51,434 nucleotides of DNA from Bacteroidaceae bacterium (GTDB lineage: Bacteria; Bacteroidota; Bacteroidia; Bacteroidales; Bacteroidaceae), in the NCBI GenBank assembly GCA_017469685.1, contig JAFUFW010000003.1, positions 1 through 51,434 of the forward strand, read 5' to 3'. A program made the translations under genes and the position numbers. This document shows, one piece after another, positions 1-7,240 of the stretch. Each line of letters opens with the position of its first letter. The first letter of the stretch is position 1. A model generated the notes under the pieces. The model did no database searches. It was not told the DNA's origin and worked only from the letters and a program-made list of their open reading frames with translations.

Positions 1-236
1 CCGAGGTGTATCAGGAACAGAAAAACTAATACCTCAAAAACACCGAGGGGTTTGGGGGCGAGTAGCCCCCATAAAGAGGCACGAAATAGCGTCAAACGCT
101 AAAATTCGTTAACCATATTCATTTTTCTTATTATAGTTCATCTTCAAACGGGTGGATAAGTATATAACGACAGTGGAACAAAGCTGCCAGTCCTATCTAT
201 TTCATGCATTGCTGTAAGAGAATACTTAACTTCTTA
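1..236. other. Left-edge non-coding stretch with a GC-rich hairpin
   Basis: No gene is visible here. A perfect 7-bp stem, TGGGGGC at 53-59 against GCCCCCA at 65-71 with a 5-nt loop, follows a CCGAGGGG-like G-rich stretch. From memory, such G-rich hairpins are common near mobilisation regions of Bacteroidales mobile elements, so this could be the edge of an integrated element whose cargo is the defence genes to the right. That link is inference. The stem is not followed by a T-run on the plus strand, so it is not a classic terminator. Confidence 0.4.
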
Positions 237-1574
237 TTATTCTTCGCTAAAGCCAATGACGTCACCAAGCTTGTCTGCAACCTCTTCGATTCGTTTCTTT
301 TCTATCGGGATGCCAATTAGATAAACAGTTGCTTCAGCATGGGTGATGGAGCTGCTTATTTTAGTCTTATGACAAACGAAATCATTGAATGGATAGACGA
401 GCAAACTCTGTTTGGTAACCATTGAGTTTAAAGAACAATAAGCCAATATCTGATGGAAATCGTGACGGAAGGTTTCCTTTAGTTCGTTGCTTTCATCGTT
501 CCAATTAAACATGTGGCTTTTATACTTAGCATCAATGACAACTTGTTCGTCATATTTTTGCAAGACCATATCAGGCTCAAGATAATGCAACAACCATTGG
601 GGACGATTCTTAACAGATATTCCATAATGCGGATTGTTGATTTCTCTTGCACCTTTCTTTTTTGCGACTTCAGCCATAAGGAATTGCACGTATCGTTCAA
701 AGAATTCCGCATAATCCATTCGCCACGCAAGTCTTTCATTGGTTTTGTTGCTCAGTATGATGTTAGCTAGTTCTTTCAACTGTTTTATGATCAGCGGATC
801 TGACATGCGAATCTTAACTGCAGTCGTGGATATAATTGTTTTTCCTCTAAGCCCTATTTTTAGCTGTGCTATACGTGAAGCATAAGCCGCACGTGTACGA
901 ACAGGAACTCGTGGTGATTCTAATTCACTAATAACAACCTGAAGCACATAATTAAGCTGAGCCCACTCTTGGTGGTCGGTGGAAAGAATGTTTCGCTTGT
1001 TCTTGAAAGTAGAGAATTCAAGAGGATTCTGAGCAATACGTTGAGCATATTCATTCCATAAAGTCGTTCCTTCAGGTCGTCGCTCTGTTCTCGTTATATT
1101 GGAGAATTTGCGCCACTTAATTCGTTCTGCTTCTATATAGCAATCAATATATTTGCAACATTCTATAAATATAGGTGACGTCATTTGCGAATCTTGAACC
1201 AAGCGAAATTCGTCTGAATATTCTGGTTTTATGCTGCTATTGAGCATCATTATCAACTCTCCTGCATTTTCTCCGAATCTGCCAGAAACAACGAGGTCTC
1301 CCACAGCTTTTCCATTCATCGGAGACATGATGGGAATCGCCCCGATATAGTTCGATGTGGATAGCTTTAAGGCTGGTTTCCCATCAGAAGTCTCTATATT
1401 CGCACGAATACCGAGGTAAGACAAATACTTTTGGTTTAAATCTATGAACCTCTGCATGACCGCTTCCATAGATCGGTCACTCCATTTCCAACTCTGTTTT
1501 AGTTTATCGCTTGACCAGTAAACCGATGACAGAGTAAGTAGCTTGCCAAAAGAAAACGTGCGAGAGTTACTCAT
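237..1574 (-). CDS. mcrC: McrC-like nuclease subunit of a McrBC-type restriction system
   Basis: Probable endonuclease partner of the McrB GTPase encoded just upstream; such pairs cleave modified (methylated) DNA after GTP-driven translocation. The 445-residue protein has a C-terminal PD-(D/E)XK-type core: Pro334-Asp335 in LEPDMVL, then Asp348-Ala-Lys350 in VVIDAKYK. The N-terminal ~290 residues are the long McrC/LlaJI-type N-terminal region without a recognisable motif. Its ATG at 1574 overlaps the mcrB stop by 8 bp, so the two are translationally coupled. Length fits the McrC family. The modification specificity cannot be read from the sequence, and no methyltransferase lies in the window, as expected for a modification-dependent system. 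Confidence 0.85.
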   Translation of the reverse strand: MSNSRTFSFGKLLTLSSVYWSSDKLKQSWKWSDRSMEAVMQRFIDLNQKYLSYLGIRANIETSDGKPALKLSTSNYIGAIPIMSPMNGKAVGDLVVSGRFGENAGELIMMLNSSIKPEYSDEFRLVQDSQMTSPIFIECCKYIDCYIEAERIKWRKFSNITRTERRPEGTTLWNEYAQRIAQNPLEFSTFKNKRNILSTDHQEWAQLNYVLQVVISELESPRVPVRTRAAYASRIAQLKIGLRGKTIISTTAVKIRMSDPLIIKQLKELANIILSNKTNERLAWRMDYAEFFERYVQFLMAEVAKKKGAREINNPHYGISVKNRPQWLLHYLEPDMVLQKYDEQVVIDAKYKSHMFNWNDESNELKETFRHDFHQILAYCSLNSMVTKQSLLVYPFNDFVCHKTKISSSITHAEATVYLIGIPIEKKRIEEVADKLGDVIGFSEE

Positions 1575-2997
1575 ACATAAGTCGTCCTGTTTCTTTTAAG
1601 AATAGGTCACAGAAAGAGTCTTTTGCTTTAAGCAAATAACCTTCAGCAAGATATTCCTTTATGAGAGGCATTAACTCATAAACCATTCGTTCTTTCATTT
1701 CTTCATCTTTGTTCGCTTTTTCCACGATGAAGTATGACTGACCGGGCTGTAGGTTTAATTCGTCATCTGTAGCGTATTCAAAGAAAATGTCAGCAAACTG
1801 GTTATAAATTCTTTTCATGAAGAATTTCCCGTCGCCAACCTTAATCTCATGTGGTCGAAGAGTGTACCAAGCAAAGCGTCGTCGCAATGCAAAGTCAACT
1901 ACTGCAAGGCTCCGGTCTGCTGTGTTCATCGTAGCAACAACCTTAATGTTATCGGGCAATTTATGCAACTCTAAGTCACCCACTTTTGTCTTCACCTTTC
2001 TTGCTCCTGGCTGATATTCAAATAGGTAAAATACAGGGCCCAGCACATTCGAAAGATTAGCTCTATTTATCTCGTCAATGATGAGTAAGACTTCCTCTCT
2101 GCTATGCTCCTGAGCATATTTGATTGCTTGATAGAGAATACCTTCTTTTGCCCTAAATTTGAGTTGAGTGCTAGTTTGAGTGGTATCTGGCTCTAATCCG
2201 TAAACAAAATCTGAATAATTTGTTTCAGCATGAAACTGCTCAAAGAATACCTTGTCGTATTTCTCTGCCACCTTCAACGCCGTATAAGTCTTTCCTGTAC
2301 CAGGTGCACCTTGCAATACAATATATTTTCGTTTTTCTAACAATCTGTTTACTTCCTTTTCATCATCAGGAAGTGGGGGCTGAGGAAGTCTTTCTAACTG
2401 AGTTTCTATGACCTTCTTTTGTGCAGCCGTACCCCATGCACGCATTTTCGCGTAGGTGGCAAGCCACATGAATATAGTGTCAAGTGCTTTTTCTTCATTA
2501 TCCAGGCAAACTATTTGGCTAGCAGGCAATACCGTTTTATAACTTTCAAGAACAGCCCGCAAGAGAGGGAAGTTCGCTTTTATCTCACCCAAAAGATCAG
2601 AGGAGGAACTTTCAATATCTTCAAAAGAAGTCTTGAAATATGTGCGATCTGTTTTGAGCTTTAGAAAAAGCCTACGTAATCCAGGTAAAGAAGCCAACTG
2701 ATAATCATTTCGAAATCCAGAAGAACCAACACCTAAACAGACAACACAATGATTAACGTATTCTTTGCTATCCGGAAAAACTACAAATGAGAAATCGGAG
2801 TATTGACCAGCAGGTTCTTCTTCGCTACGAATAAATGCAAAGAATGCAGAACCGTCGCTGAAAGCCTGAGACTCCAAATTTTCACGGATGACAGCATTCC
2901 CTTTCGGGTCAATTATAGTTCTTCTATCATTTTTCGCTGTCAGGCCATATTCTTTTGCTTTTCCAAAAACAGCTTGAAATAATTCTTTTGCAGTCAT
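1567..2997 (-). CDS. mcrB: McrB-like AAA+ GTPase of a McrBC-type restriction system
   Basis: Motor and specificity subunit of the restriction pair. With the start at 2997 the protein has 476 residues. Walker A GAPGTGKT is at 230-237, Walker B VLLIIDE at 303-309, and NTADRS at 358-363 matches the guanine-specifying NTxD signature of McrB, which argues for GTP rather than ATP. The N-terminal ~200 residues should hold the modified-DNA reader; I do not recognise its fold. An open frame continues upstream to 3153, but those codons run through a palindromic region and look unlike protein, so the ATG at 2997 (MTAKELFQ) is preferred. Downstream overlap with mcrC is 8 bp. Confidence 0.85.
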   Translation of the reverse strand: MTAKELFQAVFGKAKEYGLTAKNDRRTIIDPKGNAVIRENLESQAFSDGSAFFAFIRSEEEPAGQYSDFSFVVFPDSKEYVNHCVVCLGVGSSGFRNDYQLASLPGLRRLFLKLKTDRTYFKTSFEDIESSSSDLLGEIKANFPLLRAVLESYKTVLPASQIVCLDNEEKALDTIFMWLATYAKMRAWGTAAQKKVIETQLERLPQPPLPDDEKEVNRLLEKRKYIVLQGAPGTGKTYTALKVAEKYDKVFFEQFHAETNYSDFVYGLEPDTTQTSTQLKFRAKEGILYQAIKYAQEHSREEVLLIIDEINRANLSNVLGPVFYLFEYQPGARKVKTKVGDLELHKLPDNIKVVATMNTADRSLAVVDFALRRRFAWYTLRPHEIKVGDGKFFMKRIYNQFADIFFEYATDDELNLQPGQSYFIVEKANKDEEMKERMVYELMPLIKEYLAEGYLLKAKDSFCDLFLKETGRLMYE

Positions 2998-3063
2998 ATT
3001 TATTATCTTTTTAATCCTTCGTTCGCAGATACAAAAAGCCCTCTCTTCGTTTTTTTGAAAAGG

Positions 3064-3193
3064 GGGCGTGGAAGAAGATGTGTTTAACCAAGGCCTAGGA
3101 ATGCCCACATCAGACAACAATCTAACTGTCCACGCCCGTATGAGCGTAAACATCCAGTTGCTTGTCTAACTGATGTGTTCCCTGAGTTCCTAG
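3064..3193. repeat. Nested inverted repeats upstream of mcrB
   Basis: GGGCGTGGA (3064-3072) is perfectly inverted at 3129-3137. A second, imperfect pair runs from CCTAGGAATGCCCACATCAG (3093 onward) to a right arm ending TTCCTAG at 3193, sharing CAGTT, TTGTCT and GATGTG blocks in inverted order. The structure occupies the gap between the ATPase-TOPRIM pair and mcrB, where the mcrB promoter should lie. It could be an attenuating RNA structure, a regulator site or an old invertible segment; the sequence does not decide. Confidence 0.45.
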
Positions 3194-3275
3194 TTCTGGT
3201 TAATCAGTCAAATCAAGGATGTTAAAGATTCTATATTTTCTTTTATCTCATTTAATATCGTTTTAAGTTTGACAG

Positions 3276-3905
3276 TTATTTTAAGTGCTCATAAAAGAAC
3301 TCCTTCAGTGGCTCCAGATACTCTGCATCCAGATTCCAGTGCTGTGCATTCTCGTAGTTACGGTTAGGGTCTTTAATCAGTTTCTTTTGACTGCGCGATT
3401 TTCCTAATAGAGTTTCTAAATATGCGTATATCTTTGTCTTCTTGGCAGGAATGGTCAGCGTTGGCGGAGTCTTTGAGGGGATTCTCACTTTTTCTAACTC
3501 GCCTTCGTAGGTTGCCCAGCAATCCATCACAGGCTGATTGGCGGGATTGATAATCTGCTCAAGCATATCCTCTAATTCTCCAGCAGCCTTGTTGTTGGGC
3601 AGAAGAAATAGCTCAAACTCCACGCCAAACTCTTCTTTAATGGCAAGCAACTCCTTACGGCGAAACTCGCAGTCATCATCTGCATCAAAGATGACAAGAT
3701 TCACTCCGCCTTGATTCGTATTTTGACGGAGAGCCTGCAAGGTTTCCTCTGACTTTAACTTGTCCTTACCTCCTGTTTCGCTTTTATCCTTTGGAAAGAT
3801 GATACTGTTCTCAGGAGCATTTTCTTGAAACAGAAGATGATAATAGTCCCTAAAGAACTTCTTGTCAGCATCGCCCTCAACAATTATCAGAAATCTTTTC
3901 ATCAC
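3276..3905 (-). CDS. TOPRIM-domain protein (DUF3226/DUF4435-like), partner of the upstream ATPase
   Basis: Probable effector nuclease of a two-gene defence module. The 209-residue protein opens with the TOPRIM glutamate motif VEGD (9-12), followed by the acidic DADDD (74-78) and GELEDML (109-115), the pattern of DUF3226-type TOPRIM proteins. The first codon is GTG at 3905, overlapping the upstream TGA stop (GTGA); an ATG follows immediately at 3902 and could be the true start. The gene pair lies next to McrBC. ATPase plus TOPRIM pairs of this layout are known from PARIS (AriA/AriB) and from OLD/Gabija-type systems; membership of PARIS proper is inference, since this protein is shorter than typical AriB. 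Confidence 0.7.
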   Translation of the reverse strand: MMKRFLIIVEGDADKKFFRDYYHLLFQENAPENSIIFPKDKSETGGKDKLKSEETLQALRQNTNQGGVNLVIFDADDDCEFRRKELLAIKEEFGVEFELFLLPNNKAAGELEDMLEQIINPANQPVMDCWATYEGELEKVRIPSKTPPTLTIPAKKTKIYAYLETLLGKSRSQKKLIKDPNRNYENAQHWNLDAEYLEPLKEFFYEHLK

Positions 3906-4990
3906 ATTACAATGCTTCTTATTTCTATATCGTTTTCACAGGCTCCCGACAAACCTTCGTAGGTGTATTTGTATGCTTGGAATCCTTTAAGCTTGGTTTT
4001 CTCTAAAGTATATAGACGGAGTTCCTGCTGGTATGCAGGGCTCTCCTCAAGCATCTGATTCAGGCGAGAGAGCGTTTCCTTGCTATGAGTTGTCACAAAC
4101 ACTTGCTTATTAGTGGTCGTTGCTAATGCGAAGATTGCTTCCCATAGTTTTTTGTAGGCAGAATAGTGGAGACCATTGTCAATCTCGTCAATGAGAATGA
4201 TGTTGGTTGTGGGATTGGCTGAGGCGGCTACGATATTGAGGTAGCGGCGTAGGCCATCACCAGTCATTCGCAAAGGCAACTTTTCAGGAAGGTTTTCAAA
4301 TTCGATGTAGATGTCGTCTTGAAGGATGTCAATATCCACGATGCGACGGTCGAAATGGAAAAGGCGCTGCAGGACGACGCTTTTCTGCTTGCGCTTGAAT
4401 AGTTCTGAGAGTTGGCTTGCCAGATTGATGCCCCATAGGTCTGCGGTGAGATAGACAGAGGCGTTTTTCTCCAGATAATCCGCCGCTGGTTTCCTGTTGC
4501 TGATGATGCCTTCTTGATTGGCTGTCATGGAACTTTGGTAACTCCTTTTGCCCGAGGCTGACACAATGTCGAAATCTAAACACAGAGTATTAAAGAAGGT
4601 CTTGGTTTCAGAGACGGGCTGAGCCCCGTTCTGGGCACTTTCTTGGCGGGCTGCCTGCTCGTCAAAGACGTAGGTCAGTTGAAGGCGCAGGTCGCGCAGG
4701 TCTCCGTCGAATTGTTCTGCAGACAGATTCGAAGGCGTCTTAATGTCCATGTTATAGAACAGGTAATACAAATCCTTGAAAGGGCTGAAAAGGTTACGGG
4801 TCCTTAGGCGATTCATATTGAGGGGCGAATCAGGATTGCTCATGCCTGTCAACAAACTTATTGCCTCCAGCACAGTACTCTTTCCCGAACTATTCTGCCC
4901 GAGGAAGACATTGACGCGGGAGACGTCGTCAATCTTCAGGTGGTCGATGCCTCTGAAGTTTTTTATCTCTATATTCTTGAATCCATCCAT
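3902..4990 (-). CDS. AAA ATPase of the OLD/PARIS AriA type
   Basis: ABC/SMC-like ATPase expected to sense infection and control the TOPRIM partner. In 362 residues: the FRGI motif near 12-15 typical of RecF/OLD-like N-termini, Walker A GQNSSGKST (31-39), a signature-like segment RMTGDGLRR (241-249), Walker B ILIDEIDNGLH (265-275) and the H-loop THS (301-303). There is no TOPRIM domain in this chain; it is encoded by the overlapping next gene, so the pair looks like a split OLD protein. Start ATG at 4990. An upstream gap of 277 bp should contain the promoter of the pair. Confidence 0.75.
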   Translation of the reverse strand: MDGFKNIEIKNFRGIDHLKIDDVSRVNVFLGQNSSGKSTVLEAISLLTGMSNPDSPLNMNRLRTRNLFSPFKDLYYLFYNMDIKTPSNLSAEQFDGDLRDLRLQLTYVFDEQAARQESAQNGAQPVSETKTFFNTLCLDFDIVSASGKRSYQSSMTANQEGIISNRKPAADYLEKNASVYLTADLWGINLASQLSELFKRKQKSVVLQRLFHFDRRIVDIDILQDDIYIEFENLPEKLPLRMTGDGLRRYLNIVAASANPTTNIILIDEIDNGLHYSAYKKLWEAIFALATTTNKQVFVTTHSKETLSRLNQMLEESPAYQQELRLYTLEKTKLKGFQAYKYTYEGLSGACENDIEIRSIVM

Positions 4991-5267
4991 CTTTATGTTA
5001 CTTTTGGCGACAAATGTACAAAAAATCCTTCAACGGGGGCTTGATTGATGGGGAAAAAGTTGTGCGGGGGAATGAAAACGTATGTTTTTGTGGTTGTCAG
5101 TCCCTTTTTTGTAGTTTGTAGTGATGCACGGGGATTCGTAAAGGTGGTATTTTATGAGGAATCGGGCGACCATCCGTGAAGATGGTCTTCATGAATCTGT
5201 GCGTGGGTGAGATGGTCTGATTCGTTGGTCAGATTCTTTCGTGATGTATTTGCCTTGTTCCTATATC
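4991..5267. other. Intergenic region with short hairpins
   Basis: No gene is seen. GACCATC at 5168-5174 pairs perfectly with GATGGTC at 5181-5187 (6-nt loop), and TCTGA/TCAGA pairs around 5217-5234. No T-run follows, so terminator function is doubtful. The stretch separates the defence island from the histidine kinase gene. Confidence 0.4.
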
Positions 5268-6194
5268 TTACAGGGTTAGCCGGAAGGTGGTGGTGTAGCC
5301 CGTCGCGGGTTGTTCCATGAGCTCGAGGTCGCCGCCTTGGCGGACGAGGATCTGGCGGGAGAGGGAGAGGCCGATGCCCGTGCCGGCGTGCTTGGTGGTG
5401 AAGAAGGGGATGAAGATGCTGTCGCGGACGGAGGCGGGGATGGGGGTGCCGTTGTTGGAAATGAAAAGTGAAAGAGTGAAAAGTGAAAAATAAGAGTTAC
5501 TATCAAGTCCTGGTAACTTACCTGTAGCTTCAGGAAGCCTATATTTTTCACTTTTCACTCTCTCACTTTTCACTTGTAGACTTGTCGCACCTGCCTCCAC
5601 GGCGTTCTTCACTAGGTTGACCACGACCTGCTGGAGTAGGATGGGGTCGGTGAAGACGGTGGCGTCGCCGAAGTCGGGGAGGTCCCAGGTGAGGGCGGGG
5701 TAGAGGCGGCGGATTTCCTCGAAGAAGGGAGCGAGGGAGAGCGTCTGGAGTGTGGGCTGCTGGAGCTGCGAGAGCTTGCGGTAGCTATCGACGAAGGTGG
5801 TGAGGCGTGTGGCGGTGGTGTGGATGGTGCGGATGCCTGCTTCGAGGGGCGTGCCTGCGACGTCTGGACGGTGGAGCAGGCTCTGGCTGATGCTGGCGAT
5901 GGGGGCTGTGGAGTTCATGATCTCGTGGGTGAGCACACGCGTGAGGCGTTCCCACGATTCCACCTCGCTCTGCTTCACCTGCTGATGGATGACTTCGCCG
6001 AGGTCGTTCAGCGCCTCCTGCATGGCTCGCTCGCCGGTGGTCAGCCAGCGTGTACTCAGCCCGAAGGACCAGTCGCGATTCTTCACGGCTTCGCGCATCA
6101 AGTGGGCACGGCGGAGGAGGTTGCGCTGGTGGCGCACAAAGAGTGCCACCGCCAGAGCCACAATTGTTGCACCTATAATCAAGACTTGTATCAT
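5268..6194 (-). CDS. Sensor histidine kinase (NtrB/NtrY-like) with an inserted repeat in its ATPase domain
   Basis: Membrane-anchored kinase: one N-terminal membrane helix (about 3-21), then the dimerisation region with phospho-acceptor His90 in LTHEIMNS, and the ATPase domain with N-box VVNLVKNAVEAG (191-202), the NNGTPIP segment and GTGIGLSLS near the C terminus. Length is 308. No periplasmic sensing domain is present, so the signal may come from the membrane or cytoplasm. Residues ~207-244 are an in-frame insert encoded by a palindromic repeat (5460-5575), placed between the strand after the N-box and the ISNNG strand. The kinase follows the regulator gene on the same strand after a 183-bp gap, so they should form a pair. 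The catalytic motifs remain intact. Confidence 0.85.
   Translation of the reverse strand: MIQVLIIGATIVALAVALFVRHQRNLLRRAHLMREAVKNRDWSFGLSTRWLTTGERAMQEALNDLGEVIHQQVKQSEVESWERLTRVLTHEIMNSTAPIASISQSLLHRPDVAGTPLEAGIRTIHTTATRLTTFVDSYRKLSQLQQPTLQTLSLAPFFEEIRRLYPALTWDLPDFGDATVFTDPILLQQVVVNLVKNAVEAGATSLQVKSERVKSEKYRLPEATGKLPGLDSNSYFSLFTLSLFISNNGTPIPASVRDSIFIPFFTTKHAGTGIGLSLSRQILVRQGGDLELMEQPATGYTTTFRLTL
5460..5575. repeat. Palindromic element inserted in frame in the histidine kinase gene
   Basis: Two arms of about 33 bp, at 5460-5492 and 5542-5575, are inverted copies differing at few positions. Each arm is a near-tandem run of GAAAAGT-type heptamers. The core at 5493-5541 includes AGAGTTACTATCAAGTCCTG. 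The insertion is about 117 bp (39 codons) and keeps the frame open. The core resembles those at 7956-7986 and 16836-16867. Confidence 0.85.
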
Positions 6195-6368
6195 ATTCTT
6201 CTTTTTACCACAGATTTCACGAATTACACGGATTCATGCAGCTAAGGGGCAAATAATTTGAGTAATTTGTGTAATATATTCTTCTTTTTACCACAGATTT
6301 TACGAATTACATGGATTCATGCAGTTATGGGGCAAATAATTTATGTAATTTGTGTAATCTGTGGTTCC
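6193..6368. repeat. 83-bp tandem duplication ending in a palindrome, between regulator and kinase
   Basis: Copies at 6193-6275 and 6276-6358 differ at only a handful of positions. Each carries ACCACAGATT, ACGAATTACA, GGATTCATGCAG and GGGGCAAATAATTT blocks. The second copy continues to AATCTGTGGT, which closes an inverted repeat with ACCACAGATT near 6290. The first copy begins on the kinase start codon, so the duplication forms the kinase leader. Confidence 0.85.
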
Positions 6369-6377
6369 ATATCATTT

Positions 6378-6899
6378 TCATTTGCGGTTGAGTCTATTAT
6401 ACAGCGTCTGGCGTGTCACTCCCAGCATTTTTGCTGCCAGCGTGAGGTTGCCGTCGGCGCGATCGACGGCGCGGCGGATGTGCTCCATCTCCACCTCGTC
6501 CAAGGGCACGAGCGTCTGGTTGGACTCGAGGACTTTGAGGAGTTTGGAGGTCAGCTCGTCGTTGTCCCACGGTTTGGTGATGAAGTCGGCGGCTCCGTTC
6601 TTCAGGGCGCGCACCGCCAGAGGCACGTCGGCGTAGGCCGTGAGCAGCACGACGGGCACATCGGGGTGTGCCTCGCGCAGCCGCCCGAGCCAGTGCAAGC
6701 CCTCTCGCCCGGAGTTGTTGCCGAGCGTGAAGTTCATGTCTAAGAGCACGATATCTACCGTCTGCGCGGCCATGGTCGGCAGCAGTCGGTCGGGCTGCGT
6801 CAGCTTTACGATGTGCTCGAAGGTATCGGCCAGGCAGTAATCCAGTGCCGTGAGGATGTCTGCGTTGTCGTCGCAGACGAGGATGGTTCCGTGTTTCAT
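6378..6899 (-). CDS. REC-Fis response regulator (RegA/PrrA-like, no AAA+ domain)
   Basis: Likely DNA-binding partner of the adjacent kinase. The 174-residue protein has a receiver domain with acidic pair Asp10-Asp11, phospho-acceptor Asp54 (VLLDMNF), the conserved LTAY threonine and Lys in ITKPW, followed by a Fis-type helix-turn-helix at the C terminus (NLTLAAKMLGVTRQTLYNRL). The sigma54-activator AAA+ module that usually lies between them in NtrC-type proteins is absent, so it probably acts on ordinary promoters. The ATG at 6899 is chosen over the open frame to 6956. A TATCTTTGC box on the minus strand (6919-6927) is a plausible -7 element. It diverges from the TolC-HlyD pair, a likely target. 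Confidence 0.85.
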   Translation of the reverse strand: MKHGTILVCDDNADILTALDYCLADTFEHIVKLTQPDRLLPTMAAQTVDIVLLDMNFTLGNNSGREGLHWLGRLREAHPDVPVVLLTAYADVPLAVRALKNGAADFITKPWDNDELTSKLLKVLESNQTLVPLDEVEMEHIRRAVDRADGNLTLAAKMLGVTRQTLYNRLNRK

Positions 6900-6918
6900 G
6901 CGCCTCTCGTTTAACGCT

Positions 6919-6927
6919 GCAAAGATA
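6919..6927 (-). promoter_or_regulatory. Possible -7 box upstream of the response regulator
   Basis: TATCTTTGC matches the Bacteroidetes TAnnTTTG -7 consensus and lies 20 bp before the ATG at 6899. The -33 element is not clear. Confidence 0.5.
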
Positions 6928-7041
6928 CACAAAAATTGCCATCGGGCGATTCGCAAAGCTCCGTTTTTGCCATCATACGCTGAAAAGTGTAAAATAATTA
7001 GACGTTTTTGTGTCGCGCGCCAAGATTCCCGACGCTATGCC

Positions 7042-7073
7042 TTGGCATTGATGGGCAGAAACGCTTACCTTTG
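7042..7073 (+). promoter_or_regulatory. Bacteroidetes-type promoter for the TolC-HlyD pair
   Basis: TTGG at 7042 and TACCTTTG at 7066-7073, separated by about 21 bp, fit the -33/-7 consensus. It would give a leader of ~150 nt that contains the palindromic array at 7180-7240. Confidence 0.6.
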
Positions 7074-7179
7074 TAGCCGAAAACAATCATTCCTGTCGCA
7101 GAAATCATCTATTCGTATCATGTCACACACCCAAACCTTCCGCTCAACTCCATTAAGAGTTTTAATCATTCTAAGGCCT

Positions 7180-7240
7180 TGGAACAATCATTCCATGGTC
7201 ATGGAACAATCGTTCCATCATGATGGAATGATTAATCAGC
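7180..7240. repeat. 22-bp-period palindromic array A, covering the TolC start
   Basis: TGGAACAAT recurs at 7180 and 7202 and TGGAATGAT at 7224, a period of exactly 22 bp. The units are palindrome-like (TGGAACAATCGTTCCA), and the junction TTCCATCATGATGGAA is a perfect 16-bp palindrome. TTAATCATTC (7162-7171) is inverted at GAATGATTAA (7227-7236). The chosen start codon of the TolC gene (7228) is inside the third unit. Confidence 0.85.

Noticed and set aside
5168-5187. Terminator of the defence island or kinase gene
   Set aside because: A perfect short stem but without T-run on either strand.
6850-7227. N-terminal extension of the TolC protein
   Set aside because: It crosses the promoter, array A and the opposite regulator start; a signal peptide begins at 7228.
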